From contig CAISLN010000040.1 in the NCBI GenBank assembly GCA_903886275.1, forward strand, positions 62,001 to 126,000: 64,000 nt of DNA, written 5' to 3'. The translations under genes were made by a program, and so were the position numbers. This document shows, one piece after another, positions 36,751 to 46,636 of this stretch (within the stretch, counting starts at the first letter, position 1; each line of letters opens with the position of its first letter). This DNA comes from an uncultured beta proteobacterium (GTDB taxonomy: Bacteria > Pseudomonadota > Gammaproteobacteria > Burkholderiales > Burkholderiaceae_C). The notes beneath the pieces were generated by a model, which did no database searches, was not told the origin of the DNA, and saw only the letters and a list, made by a program, of their open reading frames with translations.

Positions 36751-39075
36751 TCAGGCCAGCAAGCGCTCGGGATTGGCCTCGATCTTGGCCAATGCGTCGC
36801 GGGTGGCGCGCACGGTGAGCGCTTCTTCTTCTTGCGGCAGCAGCAGACCGGCCTGCAAATAGGCGGCCAGTCGTCCACCCTGGATCAAATAACTGGTTCC
36901 CGTGCTCGAAGCAAACAGGTTCAGATGCTTGCGCTCGCTGCGCCAGGCAAACTGCACCTGCGAAATTTGGCGGCTATGGTCCAGCGTGAACCACGAACCC
37001 AACTGCAACTCGGCGGCCCAGGCCAGCATGGCGGGCGTGGGCTTGGAGCCCCCACCAGACACCACCACGATCGATGAGGCATCAATGCCCAGCATCATTT
37101 CCAGGCTCTCTGAATCCAAGGGCAGGTCGCCCATGGGGTCGTCACTGACAAAGTCTTCCAAGTTGCTCAGGCGCTGCGCCATGGCATCAATCTTGGCCTG
37201 CGGGATGGCCTGGGTCTTGGAGAAGAAGGCATCGGCCAATGTGTCGCTGATAGTCTTGACATGGCCCTCTTGCTCGCTGGGCGCCATGGCCAGCAAGGTC
37301 ATGCCGGTGCGTAGCCTTGCCAGCAGATTGGGCAGGTCCTGGATCACGCGGGCGCGGTCGGCACGGTTGGGCTTGGCACTGGCCGCCCACAACAAATCGG
37401 TTGCGCATTTTTTGAGCGCCTGGGTATCGGCGTGGCGGGCGCCCTTGCGCAGGGCGGACACGGCCAGCACTTCGGCCCAGACCTTGAACAGGAAGTCGCG
37501 AATGTCGTCACGCACCGGCATGTCTTTGAGCATGTCGCGCATCTCTATCGTGTATTGGATGGCCAGGGTTTCCTTTTGCTCCACCTGCTGAGCCACGCTG
37601 ACCACCTTCTTCGTGGCATCCTTTTCAGTCAGGAATCTGGCGAGGAACTTCTGGAACTCGTCGTACACAATCTGGTACACCTTCTTGCCGGTTTCCGGGT
37701 ACTGCTCGATGACCTGAACGATGCGCTTGACCTCGGTCTCCATGGCACCACTTTGCACATCCGTGCCATCAAAGCCCATGACGCAGGAGCCCATGCGGTC
37801 TATGAGCAGGCGCGCCGGGTGCTCAGCCGAACCAAAAAAATCGGCGTCTTCCAGGGCCACACGCAGCACCGGCATCTGCAAGCGTGCAAACCAGACCCGG
37901 ATACCCGTGGGAATACGCTCCTCGGCCAAAATCGCCTGGAACATCAGCGCCACGATTTCGATCGTCGCCTTCTCGCCCTTGGTCTGGGCCTTTTGTTTGA
38001 GTTCGGCGGTCTTCTCGCGCAAGTCACCCGCCACGCGGGCCAGACCAGCGGGGCTGAAGTCCTCGTACAGGGTGCCGCCGGTCGCATAGCGCGCGGCAAC
38101 TACCTGCGGCGAAATTGCATGCGCCAAGGCTGGCGAAGGTTGGCAATGCGTGCCGGCCAAGTCGGTACTGCTGCTGAAGATGCGTTTGAGCTGCCCCAAC
38201 ACGCCCTGCGCACGGCTTCTGGCGCGCGCCAGAGGCGTTGCTGCCGTCAACATGCGGGTCTCTTCGGCGGCCGAATAGCCACGCTCAAGACCGCCACCGG
38301 AGCGCCCACCGCTGTGCGGGGCATCTCCATTGCTGGACAAGGGAATGTCGGGATTGGCGCTGTCGGGTCGAATGCTGTCGGGCCTGTCAGGCCGTGCGAA
38401 CGGGCGCGAAAACATGCTACCCATGCTGCGCGGTGCCTTGACCCGGTCCGTCAAGGCAATGACCGGCAACACCCCCGCCTGTACCAGCGTCTGGTTGGCC
38501 TTGTGATAGGCCTCGTTCAGACGCTGTACCAAAACACGCTGCACGGCGGCACTGACCATGCTCCAGGACTCCGGCGGCATGCCGGCCTTGGGCCACTGCT
38601 CTAGCAGCACCGCAACCAGAACCTCGGGACGCAACAGGTCGCGCACATCGAGGTCTTCGAGCTTTTCGAGGTGTTTGATGCGTACGCGCAGGTCATCGAG
38701 TTCGGTGATCACCTTGTCGTTTACCGCCAGCACCAGGCGCGACGCCAGAATTTTGTTGTCGGCCACCTCGGTACCCACCAGCTCCAAGCCCACCGACTCC
38801 GGCGCCACCGGCATTGTAGACAGCGGCACCAGGCAGTCACGCCACGCCTTGACCGAAAGATCAACCCAGCGTTGTTGTGCCGTCTTGTAGGTGTTCCAGG
38901 CATCGCGGCGCAGTTGCGATTCGCGCGACACCGTGGGCTCAATCACCAACTCGGTCAGGCGCGTCTGCACCGCTTCACTGATGTCGGCCATGGCATCGCA
39001 GACGTCCGTCAAATAGCGCTCACGCAGCGCCGTGCCAAGCTGTATGCGGGGAGCGTGTACGGACGTCGTGACCAT
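36751..39075 (-). CDS. DUF1631 domain-containing protein
   Basis: A 774-residue cytoplasmic protein matching the DUF1631 family of beta/gammaproteobacteria. No catalytic motif is known to me; older 'thymidine phosphorylase' labels are not supported by anything visible here. It is mostly helical, with a low-complexity polar stretch near 230-275 (RPDRPDSIRPDSANPD). A basic-aromatic C-terminal domain (about 690-760) with GSWFTLDHSRQISQVQFAW and LNLFASSTGTSYLIQGGRLA looks like a PilZ-type or similar beta barrel; this is only a guess. It lies 15 bp downstream of secF on the same strand. Confidence 0.8.
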   Translation of the reverse strand: MVTTSVHAPRIQLGTALRERYLTDVCDAMADISEAVQTRLTELVIEPTVSRESQLRRDAWNTYKTAQQRWVDLSVKAWRDCLVPLSTMPVAPESVGLELVGTEVADNKILASRLVLAVNDKVITELDDLRVRIKHLEKLEDLDVRDLLRPEVLVAVLLEQWPKAGMPPESWSMVSAAVQRVLVQRLNEAYHKANQTLVQAGVLPVIALTDRVKAPRSMGSMFSRPFARPDRPDSIRPDSANPDIPLSSNGDAPHSGGRSGGGLERGYSAAEETRMLTAATPLARARSRAQGVLGQLKRIFSSSTDLAGTHCQPSPALAHAISPQVVAARYATGGTLYEDFSPAGLARVAGDLREKTAELKQKAQTKGEKATIEIVALMFQAILAEERIPTGIRVWFARLQMPVLRVALEDADFFGSAEHPARLLIDRMGSCVMGFDGTDVQSGAMETEVKRIVQVIEQYPETGKKVYQIVYDEFQKFLARFLTEKDATKKVVSVAQQVEQKETLAIQYTIEMRDMLKDMPVRDDIRDFLFKVWAEVLAVSALRKGARHADTQALKKCATDLLWAASAKPNRADRARVIQDLPNLLARLRTGMTLLAMAPSEQEGHVKTISDTLADAFFSKTQAIPQAKIDAMAQRLSNLEDFVSDDPMGDLPLDSESLEMMLGIDASSIVVVSGGGSKPTPAMLAWAAELQLGSWFTLDHSRQISQVQFAWRSERKHLNLFASSTGTSYLIQGGRLAAYLQAGLLLPQEEEALTVRATRDALAKIEANPERLLA

Positions 39076-39090
39076 AAGAATGACTACATG

Positions 39091-40044
39091 TTAAACGGCC
39101 GCACCTGCATTCGGATCGTTGGGGTCTTCTTCTTTTTTGGTGCCGCCCTTGATCAGGTCTTCGCGCTGGATGCCCAGCCACATGGCGATGGCCGCCGCCA
39201 CAAATACCGACGAATAAATACCAAACAAAATACCAATCGTCAGCGCCAACGCAAAGTAATGCAGCGTGGCACCGCCAAACAGCAGCATGGACAGCACCAT
39301 CAACTGGGTGCAGCCGTGGGTGATGATGGTGCGGCTGATGGTGGAGGTGATGGCGTTGTCGATGATCTCCTGCGTGTTCAACTTGCGGTAACGCCGGAAG
39401 TTCTCGCGGATCCGGTCAAAGATCACCACCGATTCGTTCACCGAATAACCCAGCACCGCCAACACCGCCGCCAGCACGGGGAGCGAAAACTCCCACTGGA
39501 AGAAGGCGAAGAAGCCCAGGATGATGATGACATCGTGCAAATTGGCGATGATGGCCGCCACGGCAAACTTCCACTCGAATCGGATGGCCAAGTACAGCAT
39601 GATGCCGGCCACCACACAGGCCAGGGCCTTGAGGCCATCGGCCGCCAGCTCGTCGCCCACCTGAGGACCCACGAATTCGGTGCGCCGCAGCGTGACAGCG
39701 GGGTCACTGGCCTTCAACGCGGTCAAGACTTTTTCACTCTGCTGGGCCGAGCTATTGCCCTTTTGCACCGGCATGCGGATCAGCACATCCTGTGCCGTAC
39801 CGAAGTTCTGCACCTGCACGTCCCGGATGCCCAGGGCGTCCACGGCGGAGCGTATGGCGTTGAGGTCGGCCGGTTGGGAGTAACTCACCTCCATCAGGGT
39901 GCCGCCGGTGAACTCCACCGACAGGTGCAGTCCGCGCGAGAACAGGAAGAAGACGGCGGCCAGAAAGGTCAGGCCTGAGACTGCATTGAACAGCAAGGCG
40001 TTGCGCATGAACGGAATGTCGCGCCGGATTTTGAAAAATTCCAT
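39091..40044 (-). CDS. secF: Protein translocase subunit SecF
   Basis: SecF works with SecD and YajC to drive preprotein export and release at the Sec translocon using the proton gradient. The 317-residue protein has six membrane helices; the first is near residues 15-35. The periplasmic loop carries VEFTGGTLMEV, and the RND core includes LAVLGYSVNESVVIFDRIREN with the key Asp-Arg pair. It starts 3 bp after the secD stop. Confidence 0.96.
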   Translation of the reverse strand: MEFFKIRRDIPFMRNALLFNAVSGLTFLAAVFFLFSRGLHLSVEFTGGTLMEVSYSQPADLNAIRSAVDALGIRDVQVQNFGTAQDVLIRMPVQKGNSSAQQSEKVLTALKASDPAVTLRRTEFVGPQVGDELAADGLKALACVVAGIMLYLAIRFEWKFAVAAIIANLHDVIIILGFFAFFQWEFSLPVLAAVLAVLGYSVNESVVIFDRIRENFRRYRKLNTQEIIDNAITSTISRTIITHGCTQLMVLSMLLFGGATLHYFALALTIGILFGIYSSVFVAAAIAMWLGIQREDLIKGGTKKEEDPNDPNAGAAV

Positions 40045-40047
40045 TTG

Positions 40048-41940
40048 TTATTTTCCCTGTTGGCCCGTGGTGATCTGGCCTTCCGACGCTGGGCGCCAGA
40101 CGGTTCCGATCGAAACACTTTTGAGTTTCTTCTGGCGGCCGTACCACAAATTTACCACGCCGCGCGAGAAGAACACGCCGGAGAACATACTGGTCAAAAT
40201 ACCCAGGCAGTGCACCACGGCGAAACCGCGCACCGGCCCCGAGCCAAAGGCCAGCAGGGCCAGGCCGGCAATCAGCGTGGTGACGTTGGAGTCGATGATG
40301 GTGGCCCAGGCGCGGTCATAACCAGCATGGATGGCCGCCTGCGGCGAGGAGCCGTTGCGCAGCTCTTCGCGCACACGCTCGTTGATCAGCACGTTGGCGT
40401 CAATCGCCATACCCAGCACCAGCGCCATGGCCGCCATGCCCGGCAGCGTCAGCGTGGCCTGCAACATGGACAGCACCGCCACCAGCAGCAAGAGATTGAA
40501 GGCCAGGGCCACGCTGGAGATCACACCAAACAGCATGTAGTACATGCACATGAAGGCGGTAACGGCCAGGAAACCCCAGGTCACACTGTTAAAGCCCTTG
40601 GCAATGTTTTCGGCACCCAAGGATGGGCCAATGGTGCGCTCTTCGATGATTTCCATCGGTGCCGCGAGTGAGCCGGCGCGCAACAGCAGGGCCGTGTCGG
40701 CGGCTTCGGTGGTGGTCATGCGGCCAGAAATTTGCACCCTTCCGCCGCCGATTTCGGAGCGGATCACCGGCGCGGTCACGACCTCGCCCTTGCCTTTTTC
40801 AAACAGCAAAATGGCCATGCGCTTGCCAATGCTCTCGCGCGTGACATCGCGGAATATGCGCGAGCCCTTGGCGTCTAGCGTCAGGTGCACGGCAGCCTCT
40901 TGGGTCTGGCTGTCAAAGCCGGGCTGGGCATCGGTCAGGTTGTCGCCGGTCAGAATGACCTGCTTCTTCACGATGACCGCTTGGCCATTGCGCTCCAGGA
41001 AACGCTCGTCGCCAAAGGGCACGGCGCCGGAGCCGCTCTCAGCCGCGCGGGCCTCGGCGCTCTCGTCCACCATGCGGATTTCCAGCGTGGCGGTACGACC
41101 CAAAATGTCCTTGGCCTTGGCCGTATCCTGCACACCGGGGAGTTGCACCACGATGCGGTCCAGACCCTGCTGCTGAATCACCGGCTCGGCCACGCCGAGT
41201 TCGTTGATCCGGTTGTGCAGGGTGGTGATGTTCTGCTTGAGCGCCTGCTCCTGGATCTTGCGTCCGGCCACCGGATTGATGCTGGCTACCAGCTTGAACT
41301 CGGTGCCATCTGCGGATTCGGTGCTGAGCAGTTCGGGGAACTGGTCCTGGATGATGGCCTTGGTCGCCTCCATGGCAGCGCTTTCCTTGAAGCGGACCTC
41401 CACCGTTTGGCCATTGCGGGTAATGCCGCTGTGGCGCACATTCTTTTCGCGCAGCGTGGTGCGTATGTCACCGGCCAGCGACTCGGCGCGCTTGGATAAA
41501 GCCGCCTGCATGTCCACCTGCAGCATGAAGTGCACACCGCCGCGCAGGTCCAGACCCAGGTACATGGGCGAGGCATGCAGGGCAGAAAGCCAGGCCGGCG
41601 AGCGGCTCAGTAAATTCAGCGCCACCACATAGGTCTGCTCGTTGGCGTCTGGGTTCAGCGCCTTCTGGATCGCGTCCTTGGCCTTGAGCTGGACATCGGT
41701 ATTGGAAAAGCGCGCCTTGATAGAGGTGCCATCCAGCGCCAGCGCGTCGGGCGTCAGCCCTGCACTCTTGAGCGCGTCCTCCACCCTTGCCAGGGTGGCG
41801 TTGTCCAGCCGCATGCCGGCCTTGGCCACCGAGATCTGAACCGCCGGGGATTCACCAAACACATTGGGCAGGGCATAAAGCCCGCCCACCAACAGCGCGA
41901 TCAAGAGGATCGCGTACTTCCATACCGGGTAACGGTTCAT
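40048..41940 (-). CDS. secD: Protein translocase subunit SecD
   Basis: The larger RND-type subunit of SecDF. The 630-residue protein has an N-terminal membrane helix (about 8-25), the long periplasmic P1 domain including GLDLRGGVHFMLQVD, and a C-terminal membrane domain with VLGMAIDANVLINERVREEL, the proton-path motif. It is in the order yajC-secD-secF on the minus strand. Confidence 0.96.
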   Translation of the reverse strand: MNRYPVWKYAILLIALLVGGLYALPNVFGESPAVQISVAKAGMRLDNATLARVEDALKSAGLTPDALALDGTSIKARFSNTDVQLKAKDAIQKALNPDANEQTYVVALNLLSRSPAWLSALHASPMYLGLDLRGGVHFMLQVDMQAALSKRAESLAGDIRTTLREKNVRHSGITRNGQTVEVRFKESAAMEATKAIIQDQFPELLSTESADGTEFKLVASINPVAGRKIQEQALKQNITTLHNRINELGVAEPVIQQQGLDRIVVQLPGVQDTAKAKDILGRTATLEIRMVDESAEARAAESGSGAVPFGDERFLERNGQAVIVKKQVILTGDNLTDAQPGFDSQTQEAAVHLTLDAKGSRIFRDVTRESIGKRMAILLFEKGKGEVVTAPVIRSEIGGGRVQISGRMTTTEAADTALLLRAGSLAAPMEIIEERTIGPSLGAENIAKGFNSVTWGFLAVTAFMCMYYMLFGVISSVALAFNLLLLVAVLSMLQATLTLPGMAAMALVLGMAIDANVLINERVREELRNGSSPQAAIHAGYDRAWATIIDSNVTTLIAGLALLAFGSGPVRGFAVVHCLGILTSMFSGVFFSRGVVNLWYGRQKKLKSVSIGTVWRPASEGQITTGQQGK

Positions 41941-41967
41941 GATCGCGCCAGAGTTTGTGGATCGGAA

Positions 41968-42300
41968 TTACTTGATAGAGCCCTTGGGCAGCACTTGCAC
42001 CACGGCGTTGCGCTGGATTTGCACTTCCACGCCGTTGGCTACTTCCACGCTCAGGCTGTTCTCATTGATCTTGGTGACCTTGCCTAGCATGCCGCCCACG
42101 GTGACCACTTCGTCGCCCTTGGCGATCGCGTCGATCATGGCCTTGGCCTCTTTTTGCTTCTTCATCTGGGGGCGGATCATGACGAAATACAAGACCACAA
42201 ACATCAGCACCAGCGGCAGCATGCTCATCAAGGTGGATTGCAGGTCGCTACCAGCAGCAGCAGCAGGGGCGGTTTGGGCAAAGGCAGAAGAAATGAACAC
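41968..42300 (-). CDS. yajC: Sec translocon accessory subunit YajC
   Basis: A 110-residue single-span protein. The membrane segment is LMSMLPLVLMFVVLYFVMI, followed by RPQMKKQKEAKAMIDAI and GDEVVTVGGMLGKV, the YajC signature. I place the start at GTG 42300, which has GGAG nine bases upstream and yields the usual family length. Reading further upstream adds about 115 residues unlike any YajC. The tgt gene that often precedes yajC is not here. Confidence 0.93.
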   Translation of the reverse strand: MFISSAFAQTAPAAAAGSDLQSTLMSMLPLVLMFVVLYFVMIRPQMKKQKEAKAMIDAIAKGDEVVTVGGMLGKVTKINENSLSVEVANGVEVQIQRNAVVQVLPKGSIK

Positions 42301-42508
42301 AGGCAAACTCCACAAATAAGGGAAAGGGGACTCGGTCCGCCCTGCACACAGCCCAATCAGGCCGCACCAGGGGGTATTGATCAACCCGGCATTGTAAGGG
42401 GACGGCGTGGCACATCGCCCCAATGGAGCGAAGGGGAACCCCAAGCAAGCAAGGGGCTTGCTGCGGCCGGGCGCAAGGGCTGCCGCCCCACTGGGTGAAG
42501 TCCGCTGC

Positions 42509-45500
42509 TCAGGCCCGCTGCACCTGCGCTTGGTGGTACTTGTCCAGCAACACCGTCCATTGCTGGCGCGCAGCCACCAGATGCCTTGCCTTGACGTGGC
42601 CGAAGCCGCGTATCTGCTCAGGGACCCGGGCAAAGGCGGCAGCGGCATCGCGGTTGGCGAGCTTGAGCGTGGGCAGCATGGCCTCTATCGCTGCGCGGTA
42701 CTCCACTATCAACGCACGCTCGCTGCGACGCTCTTCGCTGCGGCCAAACACATCGAAGGCGCTGCCGCGCAGGAATTTGCATCTGGCCAGCAAGCGCAGG
42801 GCGGTGCCCATCCAGGCGCCAAATCTTTGCTTTTGCAACTCACCCCTGTCATTGCGCTTGGCAAACAGCGGCGGCGCCAGGTGGTAATTGAGTTGGTAGC
42901 CGCCCTCGAACTTGTCCTGCAACCTGGCCGCAAAGTCGGTGTCACTGTGCAGACGGGCCACCTCGTATTCGTCCTTGTAGGCCATCAGCTTGAACAGGTA
43001 ACGGGCCACCGCCTCGCTCAGCGGCAGGGCCTCGCCAGTGCCCAATGCAGCTTCCGCGCTGCGCACCTTTTCAACAAAACCCCGGTACTGGTCGGCATAG
43101 GCTGCGTTCTGGTAGTCCGTCAAAAAACCCACGCGGTGCTGCACCAGCGCATCGAGCGCGGCCTTGCCCGTCTTGGGGCGCGGCGTGAAGGCAATCACCT
43201 GGGACGGCTTCAACAGGCGCTGCACAGCAGCCGGATCGACGGCGGCGCGGCAACCCCAGTCAAAGGCGGTCTTGTTGTTGTCCACCGCCACCGCATTGAG
43301 CTCGATGGCGCGCATCAATGAGGCGCGCTGCAACGGAATCCAGCCCTTTTGCCAGGCATAGCCCAGCATCATCGGGTTGGTATAGATGGCGTCTCCCAGC
43401 ACGTGGACTGCCAGGGCGTCGGCATCAAAGGTTCCGAGCCGATCGGCGCCAACCAGGTTGGCAATGTCGCTCAGGCACTGCTCGCCTGGATTGGCCCAGT
43501 CGGCATTGCGCACAAAGGCGGCGGTCGGTGTGCTGTTCGAATTGAGTGCCACATGGGTGCGTCCACTGCGCATGCGCACCAGGGTTTCCTTGCCCGCCAC
43601 CACGATGGGGTCGCAGCCGATGATGAGGTCGGCGCTGGCCATGCCCACACGCGTGGTGCGAATGCTGTCCTGCGTGGCGCCTATGAGCACATGGCTCCAA
43701 GTGGCACCGCCCTTTTGTGCCAGGCCACCGGCGTCCTGCGTGACGATGCCCAGGCCTTCCAGATGCGCGGCCATGCCCAGCAACTGGCCTATGGTGATAA
43801 CGCCGGTACCACCCACGCCGGCCACCACCATGCCCCAGACGCCGCCTGGCGTATTGGCCAGATCGGGAATCGCTGGCATGGCAGGCATTGGCGCAGACTG
43901 CCCCGGTGCGGCAGTGCCCTTGGGCTTTTTGAGCTTGCCGCCCTCCACCGTCACAAAGCTGGGGCAAAAGCCCTTCAGGCAAGACAGGTCCTTGTTGCAG
44001 CTGCTCTGGTTGATCTGGCGTTTGCGCCCAAGCTCGGTCTCCAGCGGCTCCACGCTGATGCAGTTGCTTTGCACACCACAGTCGCCACAGCCCTCGCAGA
44101 CCAGCTCGTTGATCACGACGCGCCGAGCCGGATCGACCAGTGTGCCGCGCTTGCGCCGACGGCGCTTCTCGGTGGCACAGGTCTGGTCGTAAATGATGAC
44201 GGTGGTGCCCAAGAGGGCGCGGAACTCGCGCTGCACCGCGTCGAGCGTGTCGCGGTGCTGAATGGCGATGCCTTCGGGCAGGCCCTTTACCTGCTCGTAT
44301 TTTTCCGGCTCGTCGGTGACGATGGTGATTTTTTGCGCGCCCTCGGCACGCATGCTTTGCGCGATCTGCACCACGCTGTGGCCCTCGGGCCGCTCGCCCA
44401 CCTGCTGGCCACCGGTCATGGCAACAGCGTCGTTGTACAGAATTTTGTAGGTGATGTTGACGCCCGCAGCGATGCTCTGGCGCACGGCCAACAGACCGCT
44501 GTGAAAGTAGGTGCCGTCGCCCAGATTGGCGAACATGTGTTGGTCATGGCTAAAGGGCTGCTGGCCGACCCAGGGCACGCCCTCGCCGCCCATTTGCGTG
44601 AAGCCCACGGTGTCGCGGTCCATCCAGATGGTCATGAAATGGCAGCCTATGCCGGCCATGGCGCGCGAGCCTTCGGGCACTTTCGTGGAGGTGTTGTGCG
44701 GGCAGCCCGAGCAGAACCAGGGCTGGCGCTCCGGGCCCTTGCCGCTGGTGAGTTCGATGGCATGCATGGCCTGTTCCTTGGCCTGCAGGATGGCGAGCTG
44801 CGCATCGATGCGCGCCGTGGTGTCCGCATCGAGCCCCAGCTTCTTGATGCGCCGGCAAATAGCGCGCGCAATCAGCGCCGGGTTCAGATCCGCATTGGCG
44901 CGCAGCAGCGTGTGCTCGCTCGGGCTGGGCACCGACCACTCGCCACCGGCGCCATAGCGGTCCTCGGTGTCCACCGCGTCAAACTTGCCCAGTACCGTGG
45001 GTCGCACATCGGCGCGCCAGTTGTAGAGTTCTTCTTTGAGCTGGTATTCGATGACCTGGCGCTTCTCCTCCACCACCAAAATTTCCTGCAAGCCGGTGGC
45101 AAATTCACGCGTCAACTGGGCCTCCAAAGGCCAGACCACACCGACCTTGTGCAGGCGAATGCCGATGCGTTGGCAAGTGGCATCGTCCAGCCCCAGGTCG
45201 AGCAGGGCCTGGCGTGTGTCGTTAAAAGCCTTGCCGCTGGCGATGATGCCAAAGCGGTCGTTCTGGCCTTCGATGACGTTGTAGTTGAGGCGGTTGGCGC
45301 GGATATAGGCCAGGGCCGCGTACCACTTAAAGTCAAACAGGCGCGCCTCCTGCTCCAGCGCATGGTCCGGCCAGCGGATATGCAGGCCGCCGCTCGGGAT
45401 GATGAAGTCGGTAGGCGTCTGGATCTGTACGCGATTCGGGTCCACCAGCACGGTGGCGCTGGACTCCACAATTTCCTGAATCGTCTTCATCCCCGCCCAG

Positions 45501-46144
45501 ACGCCGGAGAAGCGGCTCATGGCGAAGGCATGCAGCCCCAGGTCCAGAATCTCCTGCACATTGGACGGGAAGAACACCGGAAAGCCGCAGGCCTTGAAGA
45601 TGTGGTCGCTCTGGTGGGCAGCGGTGCTGCTCTTAGAGATGTGGTCATCGCCGGCCACGGCGATCACGCCACCCCAGGGGGTGGTGCCGGCCATATTGGC
45701 GTGCTTGAACACGTCCGAGCAGCGGTCCACGCCCGGGCCCTTGCCGTACCAGATGCCGAACACACCGTCGTATTTATTCGTGCCGGGGGGTGCGAAACCA
45801 AGCTGCTGTGTGCCCCACAGCGCGGTGGCGGCCAGCTCTTCGTTGACACCGGGCTGAAAGACGATGTGCTGGGCCTTGAGGTGCTTCTCGGCCTTCACCA
45901 GAGCCTGGTCATACCCACCCAGCGGTGAGCCACGGTAGCCGCTGATGAAGCCTGCCGTGTTCTTGCCCAGTTGCGCATCGCGCACACGCTGCAGCATGGG
46001 CAGGCGCACCAGCGCTTGCACGCCGCTCATAAAGGCCGGGCCTTGGGTCAGAGCGTATTTGTCGTCGAGGGTGACGCGGTCCAAGGCTTTGCGCAGGTAC
46101 TCGGGCAGCTCGGTCAGTAGGCGCGGGTCCAGTGGGGCATTCAT
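42509..46144 (-). CDS. Indolepyruvate:ferredoxin oxidoreductase, fused long form
   Basis: A 1211-residue fusion of the two IOR subunits. The N-terminal half has thiamine-diphosphate oxidoreductase features: SGYRGSPLGGYDQAL, and the cofactor region SGCPHNTSTKVPEGSRAMAGIGCH followed by QMGGEGVPWVGQ. A cysteine cluster near 690-735 (CEGCGDC and CNKDLSCLKGFCP) should hold iron-sulfur clusters, though the spacing differs from the standard CxxCxxCxxxCP pair. The C-terminal half (from about 770) is the gamma/IorB domain, with VAGVGGTGVITIGQLLG. It oxidatively decarboxylates aryl or branched 2-oxo acids to acyl-CoA. The exact substrate is not readable. Confidence 0.92.
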   Translation of the reverse strand: MNAPLDPRLLTELPEYLRKALDRVTLDDKYALTQGPAFMSGVQALVRLPMLQRVRDAQLGKNTAGFISGYRGSPLGGYDQALVKAEKHLKAQHIVFQPGVNEELAATALWGTQQLGFAPPGTNKYDGVFGIWYGKGPGVDRCSDVFKHANMAGTTPWGGVIAVAGDDHISKSSTAAHQSDHIFKACGFPVFFPSNVQEILDLGLHAFAMSRFSGVWAGMKTIQEIVESSATVLVDPNRVQIQTPTDFIIPSGGLHIRWPDHALEQEARLFDFKWYAALAYIRANRLNYNVIEGQNDRFGIIASGKAFNDTRQALLDLGLDDATCQRIGIRLHKVGVVWPLEAQLTREFATGLQEILVVEEKRQVIEYQLKEELYNWRADVRPTVLGKFDAVDTEDRYGAGGEWSVPSPSEHTLLRANADLNPALIARAICRRIKKLGLDADTTARIDAQLAILQAKEQAMHAIELTSGKGPERQPWFCSGCPHNTSTKVPEGSRAMAGIGCHFMTIWMDRDTVGFTQMGGEGVPWVGQQPFSHDQHMFANLGDGTYFHSGLLAVRQSIAAGVNITYKILYNDAVAMTGGQQVGERPEGHSVVQIAQSMRAEGAQKITIVTDEPEKYEQVKGLPEGIAIQHRDTLDAVQREFRALLGTTVIIYDQTCATEKRRRRKRGTLVDPARRVVINELVCEGCGDCGVQSNCISVEPLETELGRKRQINQSSCNKDLSCLKGFCPSFVTVEGGKLKKPKGTAAPGQSAPMPAMPAIPDLANTPGGVWGMVVAGVGGTGVITIGQLLGMAAHLEGLGIVTQDAGGLAQKGGATWSHVLIGATQDSIRTTRVGMASADLIIGCDPIVVAGKETLVRMRSGRTHVALNSNSTPTAAFVRNADWANPGEQCLSDIANLVGADRLGTFDADALAVHVLGDAIYTNPMMLGYAWQKGWIPLQRASLMRAIELNAVAVDNNKTAFDWGCRAAVDPAAVQRLLKPSQVIAFTPRPKTGKAALDALVQHRVGFLTDYQNAAYADQYRGFVEKVRSAEAALGTGEALPLSEAVARYLFKLMAYKDEYEVARLHSDTDFAARLQDKFEGGYQLNYHLAPPLFAKRNDRGELQKQRFGAWMGTALRLLARCKFLRGSAFDVFGRSEERRSERALIVEYRAAIEAMLPTLKLANRDAAAAFARVPEQIRGFGHVKARHLVAARQQWTVLLDKYHQAQVQRA

Positions 46145-46636
46145 GGGTGATGTCTCCTGTAGTGGTGCGTCGCCTTGTGGGCAACTCTCGGTGCGGCCCG
46201 GTCCGGGTAGGACGGGGTGCGGCGTGGAGGCAGTGTAGTGCAGACATTGCTTCTGTGTGCACGGGTCTTACCCTTGGAGAGCGGGTGGCATCGGCTGACC
46301 TCTACACACCTTGTGCGTGCCTGTGCATGTCGCGCCGCGAGCGGGTATGCCCGTGGCCTCATACTGCGGGTACGCACAAAACGAAGTTTCGGCGCAGCCA
46401 AATCGGCCCCGGGCACACCCGCTCACGTCGCATAGTGGCGCGGTTGCTAGTCTGCAGGAATACCGATACCAAGAGCCCTGTCTCTGCCAACGGGTGTTGT
46501 GGTTGTTCCCTTGGCCGACCCAGCCCGCAGGACACAGAGGTGGTGGGTGTCGGGGCCGACGACTTGTGCGTACCCGCAGTAGGAGGCGGCCCCGATACCC
46601 GCCGACTCTGCACCAGACCGGCAGGCGAAAGCACAG
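46145..46636. other. 492-bp gap with no gene, rich in inverted repeats
   Basis: No reading frame here looks like a protein: open frames are Pro/Arg/Thr-rich and unlike known families. The gap contains the inverted-repeat element at 46341-46602. The first 100 bp (46145-46240) probably include the promoter of the oxidoreductase gene. Confidence 0.7.
46341..46602. repeat. MITE-like element with about 39-bp inverted arms
   Basis: The left arm (46341-46379) and right arm (46564-46602) are inverted copies. Both contain GCGGGTAT, then seven differing bases, then a 24-base block (46356-46379 and 46564-46587) with one mismatch, whose core is TACTGCGGGTACGCACAA. The arms enclose about 184 bp with further short copies of a CGGCCCCG-ACCC motif. 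No transposase frame and no clear target duplication are visible. It could be a non-autonomous mobile repeat or a fold-back repeat. Confidence 0.6.

Noticed and set aside
43349-45928. An 859-codon open frame on the plus strand opposite the indolepyruvate oxidoreductase
   Set aside because: Same reasons: full overlap with a well-supported gene and composition typical of a mirror frame.
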